Shown: one piece after another, positions 39,923 through 48,679 of the stretch
Position numbering within the stretch: the first letter of the stretch is position 1
Layout of the letters: each line of letters begins with the position of its first letter
Assembly (NCBI RefSeq): GCF_004363805.1
Contig: NZ_SNZP01000013.1
Coordinates: 62,001 to 126,000, forward strand
Reading direction: 5' to 3'
DNA length: 64,000 bases
From: Paludibacterium purpuratum
Lineage (GTDB): Bacteria > Pseudomonadota > Gammaproteobacteria > Burkholderiales > Chromobacteriaceae
Position numbers and translations under genes: made by a program
Notes under the pieces: generated by a model
Told to the model about the DNA's origin: nothing
What the model saw: the letters and a program-made list of their open reading frames with translations, nothing else
Database searches by the model: none

Positions 39923-40945
39923 TTACAGCAGCGGCCAACGCATGTCGTGATCGAAGGTGAGCGACACGCCGCGCTCGGCGGTGTCGTACAGGTCGATGCG
40001 CGACAATTCTGGCACCAGCGGCGCCAGGTGGACGTGCACCCATTCCGCCACCGACGTGCTCTTGCCGTTGCGGATGCCGGACAGGCGGTCGAGCGGGTTG
40101 TGATCCAACTGGCGGTAGACCGGCTTGAAGCGGTCCTTCACGTCGCCGAAGTCGAGCACCCACCCCATGGTGCGATCCAGGTCGCCGGTCAGCATCAGGC
40201 GAATCAAATAGCTGTGGCCGGTATAGGCGCCGTCTTGTGCGAACGGCACCGCGCTTTCGAAGCGTTGTTCTTTCCAGATGTTGAAGTGCTGACCATCGTA
40301 TTGGCTGCCGGCACTGTGGGTCTCGCGGACTTCGACCCAGGCCAGGCCCGGCAGCGTATCGCGCAAGCGCTCGAACAGCCATTTGGCCAGCACTTCGCTG
40401 GTCGGGTTGTCCAGGCCGTCGATATCGTTTAGATAGCGGTGGTTGAGTCGCTCGAACAACGGCTGCCAAGCAGCCTCCAGCCGCATGTGGTCGCAACGGG
40501 CGGCATCGGCGAACAAGCGCACGCCGAAGCGGTGGCCGTGCAGGCGACCGCATTTGTGGCCGGCCGGCACTTGCGGCAGCTGGTGCGCGGCTTCGAACGA
40601 GACGGTCAGGCTGACCAGTGCCAGGTTGTTGTCGACCAGTGCGCCGCGGCGCATCGAGCTTTGCAGGGCCAGCGTCACCGGGCTGGAAATACTATCGGCT
40701 AGGTAACGGGCGATGCCCAGGTCGTCCGGATCGGCCAGCGTGTCGTTGATCTGGGCGTAGTGGAGCGGGGCGGCCGCGGTGGCGAGCGCCGCTTCCAGCG
40801 TAGCCTGGTCGGTATGCGTGGCGTCGGCGCGCGCCAGGGCGCGGAAGCTATGGCCGTGCGTATTGATCAATCGCTCGTCGGTCGCGCCGGGAATACGGCG
40901 GGCGGCCTCGAAACCGGTGGCGGCCAGTAGGAAGGTCGTATGCAT
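39923..40945 (-). CDS. queD: 6-carboxy-5,6,7,8-tetrahydropterin synthase with three T-fold modules
   Basis: 340 residues, about three times the 120 of E. coli QueD, from ATG 40945. Three PTPS/T-fold units are readable. The first (about 12-95) has FEAARRI and NTHGHSF, but the first zinc His is Arg and there is no Cys. The second (about 112-218) has FEAAHQL (H121), GHKCGRLHGH (C132, H136, H138), LNHRYLND and VRETH, a complete active site. The third (about 226-330) has YTGHSY, WVLDFGDVKD and LDHNPLD but lacks the Cys and first His. The product should be 6-carboxytetrahydropterin from dihydroneopterin triphosphate. It lies between queC (2-nt gap) and queE. Confidence 0.9.
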   Translation of the reverse strand: MHTTFLLAATGFEAARRIPGATDERLINTHGHSFRALARADATHTDQATLEAALATAAAPLHYAQINDTLADPDDLGIARYLADSISSPVTLALQSSMRRGALVDNNLALVSLTVSFEAAHQLPQVPAGHKCGRLHGHRFGVRLFADAARCDHMRLEAAWQPLFERLNHRYLNDIDGLDNPTSEVLAKWLFERLRDTLPGLAWVEVRETHSAGSQYDGQHFNIWKEQRFESAVPFAQDGAYTGHSYLIRLMLTGDLDRTMGWVLDFGDVKDRFKPVYRQLDHNPLDRLSGIRNGKSTSVAEWVHVHLAPLVPELSRIDLYDTAERGVSLTFDHDMRWPLL

Positions 40946-40947
40946 GT

Positions 40948-41652
40948 TCAGCTCCGCGCGGTACGCACGACCAGCGGATCGGCGATGCCGGCATCCGCGA
41001 AGCCCTTGGCGCGCAGGCGGCACGAGTCGCACTGGCCGCAGGGCGGCACGGCGCCGTTGTAGCAAGTATGGCTCCAGGCCATGGCCTCCATCGCGCCGAC
41101 TTCTTGCGCCAGGTGCACCGTCTGCGCTTTGGTCAGGTACATCAGCGGGGCATGTAAGGACAGCGGTGCGTCCATGCCGAGGCGAATCGCCAGTTCCAGC
41201 GCCTTGAGCGTGTTTTCGCGGCAGTCGGGATAACCGGAGTAGTCGGTCTGGGCCACGCCGGTGACGATGTGGCGTATGCCGCGGGTGTAGGCCAGCGCGG
41301 TGGCGAAAGTCAGGAAGATCAGGTTGCGCCCCGGCACGAAAGTGTTGGGCAGGGCCGCGCTGTCGGGTGTGTCGCCGGTCTGCGGCGCGATGGCTGCGTC
41401 GGTGAGCGCATTGCCGCCGATGGCGCCAAAGGTGTCGATCGGCAACTCGATTTGCTCGACGCCGGCAATGGCGGCGACTTTTCGTGCGCTATCGAGTTCG
41501 ATGCGGTGGCGCTGACCGTAGTCGAACGTGACCGCCGAGACGTTGGCAAGGCCGAAGCGGCGGATCGCCCAAAAGAGGCAGGTGGTCGAGTCCTGGCCGC
41601 CGGAGAGGACGACCAGGGCCTTTTCGTTGTTTTGTTCCATACAATGTTCCAT
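40948..41652 (-). CDS. queC: 7-cyano-7-deazaguanine (preQ0) synthase
   Basis: 234 residues (or 230 from the second ATG at 41640). ATP-dependent enzyme making preQ0 from 7-carboxy-7-deazaguanine and ammonia. The PP-loop is LVVLSGGQDSTTCLFWA. The zinc ligands are in HTCYNGAVPPCGQCDSCRLRAKGF, four cysteines as expected. FVPGRNLIFLTFATALA and TDYSGYPDCRENTLKALELAIRLG are conserved QueC text. It is first in the queC-queD-queE operon; its leader has a GC-rich hairpin (41707-41722). Confidence 0.96.
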   Translation of the reverse strand: MEHCMEQNNEKALVVLSGGQDSTTCLFWAIRRFGLANVSAVTFDYGQRHRIELDSARKVAAIAGVEQIELPIDTFGAIGGNALTDAAIAPQTGDTPDSAALPNTFVPGRNLIFLTFATALAYTRGIRHIVTGVAQTDYSGYPDCRENTLKALELAIRLGMDAPLSLHAPLMYLTKAQTVHLAQEVGAMEAMAWSHTCYNGAVPPCGQCDSCRLRAKGFADAGIADPLVVRTARS

Positions 41653-41706
41653 CGATAAACAGTCGAGGTCGCGGCACTCGGGATCGGTCTCACCCGGCGC
41701 GGCAGT

Positions 41707-41722
41707 CGGAGGCGGGCCTCCG
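41707..41722 (-). promoter_or_regulatory. GC-rich hairpin in the queC leader
   Basis: CGGAGG-CGGG-CCTCCG (41707-41722) lies in the 5' leader of queC, with further GC-rich complementary segments on both sides (41661-41725). I could not match it to a known preQ1 riboswitch class. A promoter-like TACACTAT lies just upstream on the minus strand. Confidence 0.3.
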
Positions 41723-41890
41723 GAGCAACCCCATAGTGTAGCCGTTTTCGTGTCACGCAGCCAGAAAATCCCCTGTTACTCGATGACGGCTCGTCCGTGC
41801 GTCATTGCTTTATTTATGGTTCAACGGCGACCGGGCTGCTCTACTTTATGTGGCTTGCATTGCCTTGCCGCTAGCCCGTACTCTTCTCCG

Positions 41891-42808
41891 ATGGCTCAAC
41901 CGCATATTTGCTTCATTCTGCATGGTCGTCGCAGCCCGGCGCATTGGCCCGACCGGCTGCTGCGCCAGTTTTCTCGTGGCTACGCGGTGCACATCCACAT
42001 CACCAGTTCCGGCCTGCGCGCCGAGGAGGTCGCTTGCCAGGCCGTGACACAGGGCTGCGATTTTGTCGTCGCGGTGGGCGGGGATGGCACCGTGCACGAG
42101 GTCGTCAACGGCGTCATGCGTGCGCCGGCCGCTCAGCGCGAGCGCGTGACGCTGGGCATTTTGCCGGTCGGCACCGGTAACGATTTCGCACGCTCGATCG
42201 GTATGAACGCCTCGGTGTCTCGGCTGTACCGGCTGATTCAGAGCGGTAGCGCGCGCCGGCTGGATCTGGGGTGCATCGAAACGCTCGGCTCGCAGCCAGC
42301 GACGCGTTATTTCGCCAATATCGCTTCGCTCGGCATCAGCTCCGCCGTGGTCGACCGGGTGGCACGGATGCCGCGCTGGTTACCGGCGGGGCTCGCCTAT
42401 GGACTGGGTACGGTGTTGTCGCTCTTGACCTGGCGGCCGGCGCGCTTGCGGCTGACGTTCGACGAGGGGAACGTGCGCGAGGAATCGATGATCAACTTGT
42501 GCCTAGCCAACGGGCGCTACTTTGGCGGCGGACTCGGTGTGGCGCCGCGGGCGCGGCTGGACGATGGTTTGCTTGAGATCGTCATGATCCGCAATGCCAC
42601 GGTGGCGGCATTTTTGCGCCTACTGCCGTTGCTGCGCCAAGCACGGCCTATCGACGATGCGCGCGTGTGTTATGCCCAAAGCCGCGGGCTGCGGATAAGC
42701 ACCGAGCCGCCGGGATGCCCGCTGGAAGCCGACGGCGAACGGATCGGCAGAGAACCGGTTCGTGTCAGCGTGCTGCCCGGCGCCTTGCGCTGGTTGGGGC
42801 GCGCCTAA
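41891..42808 (+). CDS. Diacylglycerol kinase-like lipid kinase (DAGK catalytic domain)
   Basis: 305 residues from MAQPHICFILHGR (ATG 41891). The DAGK catalytic domain has VAVGGDGTVHEVVNGVM (nucleotide loop) and LGILPVGTGNDFARSIGM. FANIASLGISSAVVD and LCLANGRYFGGGLGVAPRARLDDGLLEIV are the usual DAGK/YegS blocks, and PLEADGER occurs near the end. It is a cytosolic or membrane-peripheral lipid or sphingosine-type kinase; the physiological lipid is unknown. The ORF extends far upstream, but only this start fits. Its stop overlaps that of the convergent OYE gene by 4 nt. Confidence 0.9.
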   Translation: MAQPHICFILHGRRSPAHWPDRLLRQFSRGYAVHIHITSSGLRAEEVACQAVTQGCDFVVAVGGDGTVHEVVNGVMRAPAAQRERVTLGILPVGTGNDFARSIGMNASVSRLYRLIQSGSARRLDLGCIETLGSQPATRYFANIASLGISSAVVDRVARMPRWLPAGLAYGLGTVLSLLTWRPARLRLTFDEGNVREESMINLCLANGRYFGGGLGVAPRARLDDGLLEIVMIRNATVAAFLRLLPLLRQARPIDDARVCYAQSRGLRISTEPPGCPLEADGERIGREPVRVSVLPGALRWLGRA

Positions 42809-43797
42809 GCTATTTGCCTGCAGGTGTCAGCCGCAGTGCTACAACAGACCATATCGGCGAAGCCAGCGTCGAGATGGCGCGCAGCGTGTTCCTGACCGTG
42901 GTGCGTGGTGACGATCAGGGGGCCATGAAAGGCCTGGCGTAACTGTCGCCACCAGCGCTCGCTGATTTGCGGCCCAAAGGGCCACGTCGGCTCGATGATG
43001 CGCAGATACGCCAGGCCGCGCGCGTTGGCCTGCGAGGCTAATTCCAGCGAGGCTTCCGCCAGCGCCGTACCGGACAGCAGTCCGTTGAACACGCCGCATG
43101 GCGCCAGTGCCAAGCCAAGCAAGTTGGCGGCGCAGTTCTGTAGCGCGGCATCCAGCACCGCCAGCACCAGATGCAAGCGGTTGGTTAGGCTGCCGCCATA
43201 GTGGTCGTTGCGACGGTTGATGGCGGGCGAGAGAAACTGATGCAAGAGATAGCCGTGCGCGGCGTCGATCTCCACCCAATCCGCTCCGGCGGCGAGTGCC
43301 TGGGCCGCGCCACGGTGAAAGGCCTCGGTCAACCCTTCGATCTCGTGTGCCCCGAGCGCCCGGGCTCGGCCGCAGCGCGCGCGCGTGACGCCGCCGTGCG
43401 CATTGGCGATCGAGGTGAAGCAGGCCGCCTGGCTGGCCGAGGGCGCCAAGGGCGCGCGCCGGCGCGGCTGCAGCCTGCGGTGCGATACCCGCCCGGCGTG
43501 GGTCAGTGGCAGTGCCAGGCGGTAGCCGGCTTGCCGGCTGGCGCAGATGACCGTTTGCCATCCACGCCATTGCTCCGTATTGAATAGGCCCGGCATACCC
43601 ATGTGTGCATAGCCGGTCGCGGCGATGGTGGCCGGCGGCGCCAGCAGCATGCCCGCCGGACCGAGGTCGGTCGCCGCCATGGTGGGAATGCCGCGCGCAT
43701 CGGCGCGCAGGTTGGTAAGCCCTGTCGCCAGTGCGATGCGGTTGGCAACGGAGATGGTGCCGATCAGGGTCGGCGATAACAGAATCGAGGATGACAT
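42805..43797 (-). CDS. Divergent Old Yellow Enzyme-like oxidoreductase
   Basis: 330 residues with the OYE TIM-barrel order, but eroded. It keeps LPLTHAGRVSHRRLQPR and the active-site segment DAAHGYLLHQFLSPAINRRNDHYGGSLTNR, including the catalytic Tyr. The FMN-binding N-terminus reads ANRIALATGLTNLRA instead of the usual [13 protein letters not shown]. The C-terminal FMN phosphate block ([10 protein letters not shown] in its neighbour) is replaced by FADMVCCSTAAD. It probably arose from duplication of the neighbour at 43984. It may be inactive, may have changed cofactor handling, or may be a decaying paralogue. Confidence 0.72.
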   Translation of the reverse strand: MSSSILLSPTLIGTISVANRIALATGLTNLRADARGIPTMAATDLGPAGMLLAPPATIAATGYAHMGMPGLFNTEQWRGWQTVICASRQAGYRLALPLTHAGRVSHRRLQPRRRAPLAPSASQAACFTSIANAHGGVTRARCGRARALGAHEIEGLTEAFHRGAAQALAAGADWVEIDAAHGYLLHQFLSPAINRRNDHYGGSLTNRLHLVLAVLDAALQNCAANLLGLALAPCGVFNGLLSGTALAEASLELASQANARGLAYLRIIEPTWPFGPQISERWWRQLRQAFHGPLIVTTHHGQEHAARHLDAGFADMVCCSTAADTCRQIA

Positions 43798-43942
43798 GGC
43801 GAACTCCTCATTAAAAGTGCCGATAACTCGGTATGGGAGTCCAGTCTAGATAGCGGATGGGGGAAGAGAAGTCAGATCATTCCTATCGCCAAGCAGAAGC
43901 GTGGAGGTTTTGACTTGACACAAGAGCGGTAGGCGGGTCGAC

Positions 43943-43966
43943 AAAGCGGCCTCGAAAGGCCGCTTT
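43943..43966 (-). terminator. Terminator after the intact OYE gene
   Basis: AAAGCGGCCT (43943-43952), loop CGAA, AGGCCGCTTT (43957-43966): perfect 10-bp stem just past the stop of the minus-strand OYE gene. It separates that gene from the divergent paralogue downstream. Confidence 0.75.
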
Positions 43967-43983
43967 GCATTGCCATGGCGGCG

Positions 43984-45078
43984 CTATAGCGTCGGGTAGT
44001 CGGTGTAGCCCTTGGCGCTGCCGCCGTAGAAGGTGGACAGGTCGGGCTGGTTCAGCGCCGCGCCGGTTTGCAGTCGCTCGGCCAGGTCGGGGTTGGCGAT
44101 GTAGCTGCGGCCGAAGGCCACCGCGTCGGCGTAGCCCTTGGCGATCACGGCTTCCGCTTTGGCACCGTCGTAGCCGCCGGCGGCGATGATCACGCCCGGG
44201 TATTCGGCACGCACCGCTTGGCGGAATACCTCGGTCAGTGCCGGCCCGCCGGCCCAGTCGGGTTCCGAGATATGTAGGAAGGCCAGCTTGCGGCGTGCCA
44301 GTTCCTTGACCAGGTAATGCGCCATTTCCTCTTGGCCGACATCGGACAAACCGTTGAAGATGCCCAGCGGCGAGATCCGGATGCCGACGCGGTCCGCCGA
44401 CCATTCGCCCACCACGGCATCGACCACTTCCAGCACCAGCCGGGCGCGGTTTTCGATGCTGCCGCCGTAGGCATCGGTACGCTGATTGGCTTGCGGCGAC
44501 AGGAATTGTTGTAGCAGATAGCCATGTGCGGCATGGATTTCCACCAAGTCGAAGCCGGCGCGGCGCGCATTGTCGGTGGCGCGGCGGTAGTCCTCCAACA
44601 TATCTTCGATTTCCGACAACTCCATGGCGCGCGGCTCGTCGCAGGGTACGCGCTCTAGGCCGCCGTCGGCGGTGCGGATATTGGTGTTGCTCTCGGCACG
44701 CAGTGCCGACGGCGCCAGCGGCGCATCATTGTCCGGCTGCAGCGAACGGTGCGAAATCCGTCCGGTGTGCCACAGTTGCAGCGCGATCAGGCCGCCGTCC
44801 TGGTGCACGGCCGCGGTGACGGGCTGCCAGGCGCGCACTTGGTCTTCGCTATAGATGCCCGGCGCACCGGCGTAGCCCTTGGCGGTGGGGGAGATGTGCG
44901 TGCCTTCGGCGATCAACAGCCCGCCGCTGGCGCGCTGACGGTAGTAGTCGACCGCCAGTGCCGTCGGCGTATCGCCCGGTTCGGTATTGCGCAGACGGGT
45001 CAGCGGCGCCATGACCACGCGGTTTTTCAGGGTGACGGCACCGACGCGCAGCGGGGTGAACAACTTGTCCAAATTCAT
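43984..45078 (-). CDS. nemA: Old Yellow Enzyme family alkene/N-ethylmaleimide reductase (NemA-like)
   Basis: 364 residues from [19 protein letters not shown], with AAGGA five bases upstream. FMN TIM-barrel: [63 protein letters not shown] (His/His-Tyr active site) and [17 protein letters not shown] (FMN phosphate). NADPH-dependent reduction of electrophilic alkenes, maleimides or nitrate esters is the usual activity. It follows the nitroreductase gene by 16 nt and so probably shares the operator-rich promoter at 45856-45903. Confidence 0.92.
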   Translation of the reverse strand: MNLDKLFTPLRVGAVTLKNRVVMAPLTRLRNTEPGDTPTALAVDYYRQRASGGLLIAEGTHISPTAKGYAGAPGIYSEDQVRAWQPVTAAVHQDGGLIALQLWHTGRISHRSLQPDNDAPLAPSALRAESNTNIRTADGGLERVPCDEPRAMELSEIEDMLEDYRRATDNARRAGFDLVEIHAAHGYLLQQFLSPQANQRTDAYGGSIENRARLVLEVVDAVVGEWSADRVGIRISPLGIFNGLSDVGQEEMAHYLVKELARRKLAFLHISEPDWAGGPALTEVFRQAVRAEYPGVIIAAGGYDGAKAEAVIAKGYADAVAFGRSYIANPDLAERLQTGAALNQPDLSTFYGGSAKGYTDYPTL

Positions 45079-45094
45079 CATGTTCCTTTCGGAT

Positions 45095-45835
45095 TTATTG
45101 ATCGAAGCCAAAACCCTGCTTACGCGCCACCACGGCGGTCAGCGGGAAGTAAACGGTTTTGTAGGTCTGGGCGGTGTTGGCCGACCAGGGCTGCCCATCG
45201 GGGCGGCCGATTTGCTGCCAGTATTGTGCGAGCTCGGTGTCGTATGCGCGGATCGACGGCGCGATCGCCGCGGTGTCATAGCGTTCGCGATGCACGAAGC
45301 TCGCGCGCGGCAGACGCGGTTTGATGCTGCCGTCCTGCTCGATATGGCCGATGACCACACCGGCCACGGCAAAGGTACGCGGCGGCAGGCCGAGTAGATC
45401 GATCATCGCCTGCGGGTCGCGGCGGATGCCTCCGATCGGCACCACGCCGAGTCCGGCGGAGCGCGCGGCGGTCATCAGGTTGCCCAACGCGATGCCGGCA
45501 TCCACCGCGCCGACGGCGAAGCCTTCCACACTTTGGTGGATGACTTGCGACTCGCCAGCCAACTCCGCACCGACGGCGGTCTTGTGAAAATCGATCACCA
45601 CGGCGACGAAGACCGGCGCCTGGGCGATCCACGGCTGGCCGCCGGCGATTTCGGCGATGCGCGCTCGGCGCGCCGCGTCTTGCACCACCACCAACGACAC
45701 TTGTTGGCCGTTGATCGAGGTCGGGCCTTTCCAGGCGGCATCGAGAATCGCGTCGAGCACGGCCGGATCGACCGGCTTGTCTTGATAACTGCGCACACTG
45801 TGGTGCTGTTGCATCTGTTCGAGGGTCGGGTTCAT
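45095..45835 (-). CDS. NfsA-type nitroreductase / NADPH-dependent oxidoreductase
   Basis: 246 residues from [17 protein letters not shown] (ATG 45835, AGGAA five bases upstream); the ORF extends into the operator region and is trimmed. It is an FMN nitroreductase fold: [43 protein letters not shown] at the N-terminus and [25 protein letters not shown] in the middle. The C-terminal SFVHRERYD is the Arg-containing phosphate contact typical of NfsA-like enzymes. It is first in a two-gene electrophile-detoxification operon with nemA. Confidence 0.9.
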   Translation of the reverse strand: MNPTLEQMQQHHSVRSYQDKPVDPAVLDAILDAAWKGPTSINGQQVSLVVVQDAARRARIAEIAGGQPWIAQAPVFVAVVIDFHKTAVGAELAGESQVIHQSVEGFAVGAVDAGIALGNLMTAARSAGLGVVPIGGIRRDPQAMIDLLGLPPRTFAVAGVVIGHIEQDGSIKPRLPRASFVHRERYDTAAIAPSIRAYDTELAQYWQQIGRPDGQPWSANTAQTYKTVYFPLTAVVARKQGFGFDQ

Positions 45836-45855
45836 GGCGGTTCCTGCAAAAAGAT

Positions 45856-45903
45856 TAGACTGGTCGTCTAGTTCGAGTCGAACTCTACTAGACCGGTCGT
45901 CTA
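45856..45903. promoter_or_regulatory. Tandem TetR/NemR-type operators before the nitroreductase-nemA operon
   Basis: Two copies of TAGAC-N5-GTCTA occur at 45856-45870 (N5=TGGTC) and 45889-45903 (N5=CGGTC). Their centres are 33 bp apart, about three helical turns. Between them is a third palindrome, GTTCGA-G-TCGAAC (45871-45883). The layout is typical of a TetR-family repressor; the NemR family controls nemA in E. coli. No regulator gene is adjacent. Confidence 0.7.
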
Positions 45904-46025
45904 GTTGCAAGTGATTTTTCTGTGAGACTGCAACATATTATGTCTTTTGGTGATGCCGTTGCGTGGTGCGGGCCCGTCCCTTAGGCTTAGGCTCTAAGCA
46001 AGAGCATCAATAGAGGACGAGCTAC

Positions 46026-46559
46026 ATGCGCATCGAACAGGAATTGCCCTTGCCTTCAGGCGAGGCGACATTGCGGCAAATTGACCGGCAAGATATCGAC
46101 GCTTGGTACCGTTGCCTATCCGATCCGCATGTGACAGAGCACACCAGTTGGTCGATCGCGTCGGCCGCAGAACTGGCGCCGTTGGTGACATCGTATCTTT
46201 CTTCCGATCCAGATTCGCCGATTCGCCTGGCGGTCTTGCGGCAGACCGATAGCGCGTTCCTGGGTACGGTCGGTTTCCATACCATTTCCACGCGCCATCG
46301 TACCGCCGAGATCGCCTATGAGTTCGCCTGCGAGCATTGGGGGAGGGGATTGGCCTCGCAGTGTTGCCGTGCCATGGTCGAATGGGGATTCGTGCAGCGT
46401 CGTTACGTGCGTATTCAGGCGACCGTCCTCGATAGTAACCACGCCTCGGCCCACATGCTGGAGCGCTGCGGTTTCGTTTTCGAGGGGGTGTTGCGTCATT
46501 ACCGTATTGTCCGTGGCGAACCGCGAAATTACCGCCTTTACGCCATTACCCCAAACTGA
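46026..46559 (+). CDS. RimJ/RimL-type GNAT acetyltransferase
   Basis: 177 residues. Family blocks: LRQIDRQDIDAWYRCLSDPHVTEHTSW at the N-terminus, GTVGFHTISTRHRTAEIAYEFACEHWGRGLASQCCRAMVEW (acetyl-CoA site, R/Q-x-x-G-x-A), and VLDSNHASAHMLERCGFVFEGVLRHYRIVRGEPRNYRLYAI. This is the Acetyltransf_3 group that includes ribosomal-protein and toxin-neutralising acetyltransferases. GAGG nine bases before the ATG is acceptable. A single gene, divergent from the nitroreductase operon; the region 45904-46025 carries both promoters. Confidence 0.9.
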   Translation: MRIEQELPLPSGEATLRQIDRQDIDAWYRCLSDPHVTEHTSWSIASAAELAPLVTSYLSSDPDSPIRLAVLRQTDSAFLGTVGFHTISTRHRTAEIAYEFACEHWGRGLASQCCRAMVEWGFVQRRYVRIQATVLDSNHASAHMLERCGFVFEGVLRHYRIVRGEPRNYRLYAITPN

Positions 46560-46695
46560 AGTTCGGCGGCTGCCGCGTTATTTATCCGTTTTTCTAATAA
46601 ATTCATAAAAAAACGTTGTTTGAGTGATAAATGGCTTTGCGCTGTAATGCAGAAGGCCCTTAGAGCGTGAACAGGCTCTTCATCTTGGAGCGACC

Positions 46696-48033
46696 ATGAA
46701 TGTTTTGTTGAATGAAACGCACGACCCCGAACTGACGAGTTGGCTGGTATCGGCCAATCGCGCCGGCCAGGATTTCCCCATCCAGAATTTGCCGTTCGCG
46801 GTGTTCCGCCGTGCGGGCAGCGACGAAAGTTATCGCGGCGGCGTGGCGATCGGCGACCGGATTGTCGATCTGGCGGCGCTGGCGGCGGCGGGCGTATTCG
46901 AAGGCGAGGCTGCCGTGGCGCTTGCCGCGTGTGCGGCCCCGGCACTCAACGATTTCATGGCATTGGGTCAGCGCGCCTGGTCGGCGCTACGTTTGAGCTT
47001 ATCGCGCGCACTGCGCGAAGGTTCGCCGATGGCCGACCTAGTAAAGCCCTGCCTGGTGCCGCAAAGCGACGCCGAGTTCGCCCTGCCGGCCCGCATCGGC
47101 GACTACACCGATTTCTACGCCTCGATCCACCACGCCACCAATGTCGGCAAGTTGTTCCGACCGGACAACCCGCTGTTGCCCAACTACAAGTGGGTGCCGA
47201 TCGGTTACCACGGCCGGGCGTCGTCGATCGGCGTGTCCGGCCAACGATTTTTGCGGCCATGCGGGCAGACCATGGCGCCGGGGGCCGAACACCCGAGCTT
47301 CGGGCCGAGCCAGCGCCTGGATTACGAGATGGAGGTGGGTATTTTCATCGGCCAGGGCAATCCGCTCGGCTCCCACATCGCCTTGGATCGGGCCGAACAG
47401 CATGTGTTCGGGCTGTGCCTGCTCAACGACTGGTCGGCGCGCGACATCCAGGCTTGGGAATATCAGCCGCTCGGGCCGTTTTTGGCGAAGAACTTCGCCA
47501 CCACCATCTCGCCGTGGATCGTCACGTTGGAGGCTCTAGCACCTTTCCGCGTCGAATGGACCCGCCCGGTCGAAGATCCGCAGCCGCTGCCCTATCTGGC
47601 GTCGGCGACGTTGCGCCGCGAGGGCGCGTTCGATATCCAATTGGAAGTGTGGCTGCAGACCGAACGCATGCAGCGCGAAGGGCAGGCCGAGACGCGCCTG
47701 TCGCACACCAGTTTCCGTCATGCCTATTGGAGCGTGTCGCAGATGGTGACGCACCACACCGTCAACGGTTGCGGCTTGCAACCGGGGGACCTGCTGGGGA
47801 GTGGCACCATGTCGGGACCTGCGGCGGACGAGGCTGGCTCCTTGCTGGAGTTGAGCGCCGGCGGCAAGCAGCCGCTGGTACTGGCCAATGGCGAAGAACG
47901 GCGCTTTTTGCAAGACGGCGACACGGTGACGATGCGCGGCTATTGCGAGCGCGCGGGCGCCGCACGCATCGGCTTCGGCGCAGCGGTGGGCCAGGTGCTG
48001 CCGGCCGGGGATCGAGGGTCGGCCGATGCGTAA
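46696..48033 (+). CDS. fahA: Fumarylacetoacetase
   Basis: 445 residues, somewhat longer than the ~420 typical. It hydrolyses fumarylacetoacetate to fumarate and acetoacetate in tyrosine catabolism. Metal and active-site blocks: YTDFYASIHHATNVGKLFRP (Asp/His), PIGYHGRASS, DYEMEVGIFIGQGNPLG (two Glu ligands) and LLNDWSARDIQAWEYQPLGPFLAKNF. It begins with FPIQNLPFAVFRR and ends in PGDTVTMRGYCER-like sequence. maiA overlaps its last 8 nt. hmgA (homogentisate dioxygenase) is not in the window. Confidence 0.95.
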   Translation: MNVLLNETHDPELTSWLVSANRAGQDFPIQNLPFAVFRRAGSDESYRGGVAIGDRIVDLAALAAAGVFEGEAAVALAACAAPALNDFMALGQRAWSALRLSLSRALREGSPMADLVKPCLVPQSDAEFALPARIGDYTDFYASIHHATNVGKLFRPDNPLLPNYKWVPIGYHGRASSIGVSGQRFLRPCGQTMAPGAEHPSFGPSQRLDYEMEVGIFIGQGNPLGSHIALDRAEQHVFGLCLLNDWSARDIQAWEYQPLGPFLAKNFATTISPWIVTLEALAPFRVEWTRPVEDPQPLPYLASATLRREGAFDIQLEVWLQTERMQREGQAETRLSHTSFRHAYWSVSQMVTHHTVNGCGLQPGDLLGSGTMSGPAADEAGSLLELSAGGKQPLVLANGEERRFLQDGDTVTMRGYCERAGAARIGFGAAVGQVLPAGDRGSADA

Positions 48034-48673
48034 GCTCTACAGTTATTTCCGTAGTTCCGCGGCCTATCGCGTGCGCATCGCGCTGGCGCTCAAGGGGGCG
48101 GATTACCTGACGGTGCCGGTGCACTTGCTGCGCGATGGCGGCGAACAGCATCTTCCCGCGTTTCGCGCGCTCAACCCGGCCGAACTGGTGCCGATGCTCG
48201 ACGACGACGGGACATTGCTGACCCAGTCGCTGGCGATCATCGAATACCTGGACGAAACCTGCCCGGGCCCGGCGCTATTGCCGGCCGACCCCGCCGGCCG
48301 TGCGCGCGTTCGGGCGCTGGCGCAATCCATCGCTTGCGAAATCCACCCGCTCAACAATCTGCGCGTGTTGGCCTATCTGCGCGACGAGCTCGGCGTCAGC
48401 CAGGCGGCGCGCGACGGCTGGTACCGGCATTGGGTCGAACACGGCTTGGCGGTGGTGGAACGTCAGTTGGCCGGCGACGCGCGCACCGGACGCTTCAGCC
48501 ACGGCGATACGCCGACGTTGGCCGATTGCTGCCTGGTGCCACAGATTTTCAACGCGTTGCGTTTCAGTTGCCGGCTCGATGGGCTGCCCACCGCACTGCG
48601 CATTTACGAGCAGTGCATGCAACTGCCGGCATTTCAGTCCGCGGCGCCGGAGCGACAGCCGGACGCCGAGTGA
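48026..48673 (+). CDS. maiA: Maleylacetoacetate isomerase (zeta-class GST)
   Basis: 215 residues. Zeta GST signature SSAAYRVRIALALKG near the N-terminus (Ser10-Ser11), then NPAELVPMLDDDGTLLTQSLAIIEYLDE with the cis-Pro and SNAIL-type position. The C-terminal IACEIHPLNNLRVLAYL and HGDTPTLADCCLVPQIFNALRF are specific for this enzyme. It isomerises maleylacetoacetate to fumarylacetoacetate, the substrate of FahA, and overlaps fahA by 8 nt, so the pair is translationally coupled. The downstream gene is convergent. Confidence 0.95.
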   Translation: MRKLYSYFRSSAAYRVRIALALKGADYLTVPVHLLRDGGEQHLPAFRALNPAELVPMLDDDGTLLTQSLAIIEYLDETCPGPALLPADPAGRARVRALAQSIACEIHPLNNLRVLAYLRDELGVSQAARDGWYRHWVEHGLAVVERQLAGDARTGRFSHGDTPTLADCCLVPQIFNALRFSCRLDGLPTALRIYEQCMQLPAFQSAAPERQPDAE

Positions 48674-48679
48674 ACATGT

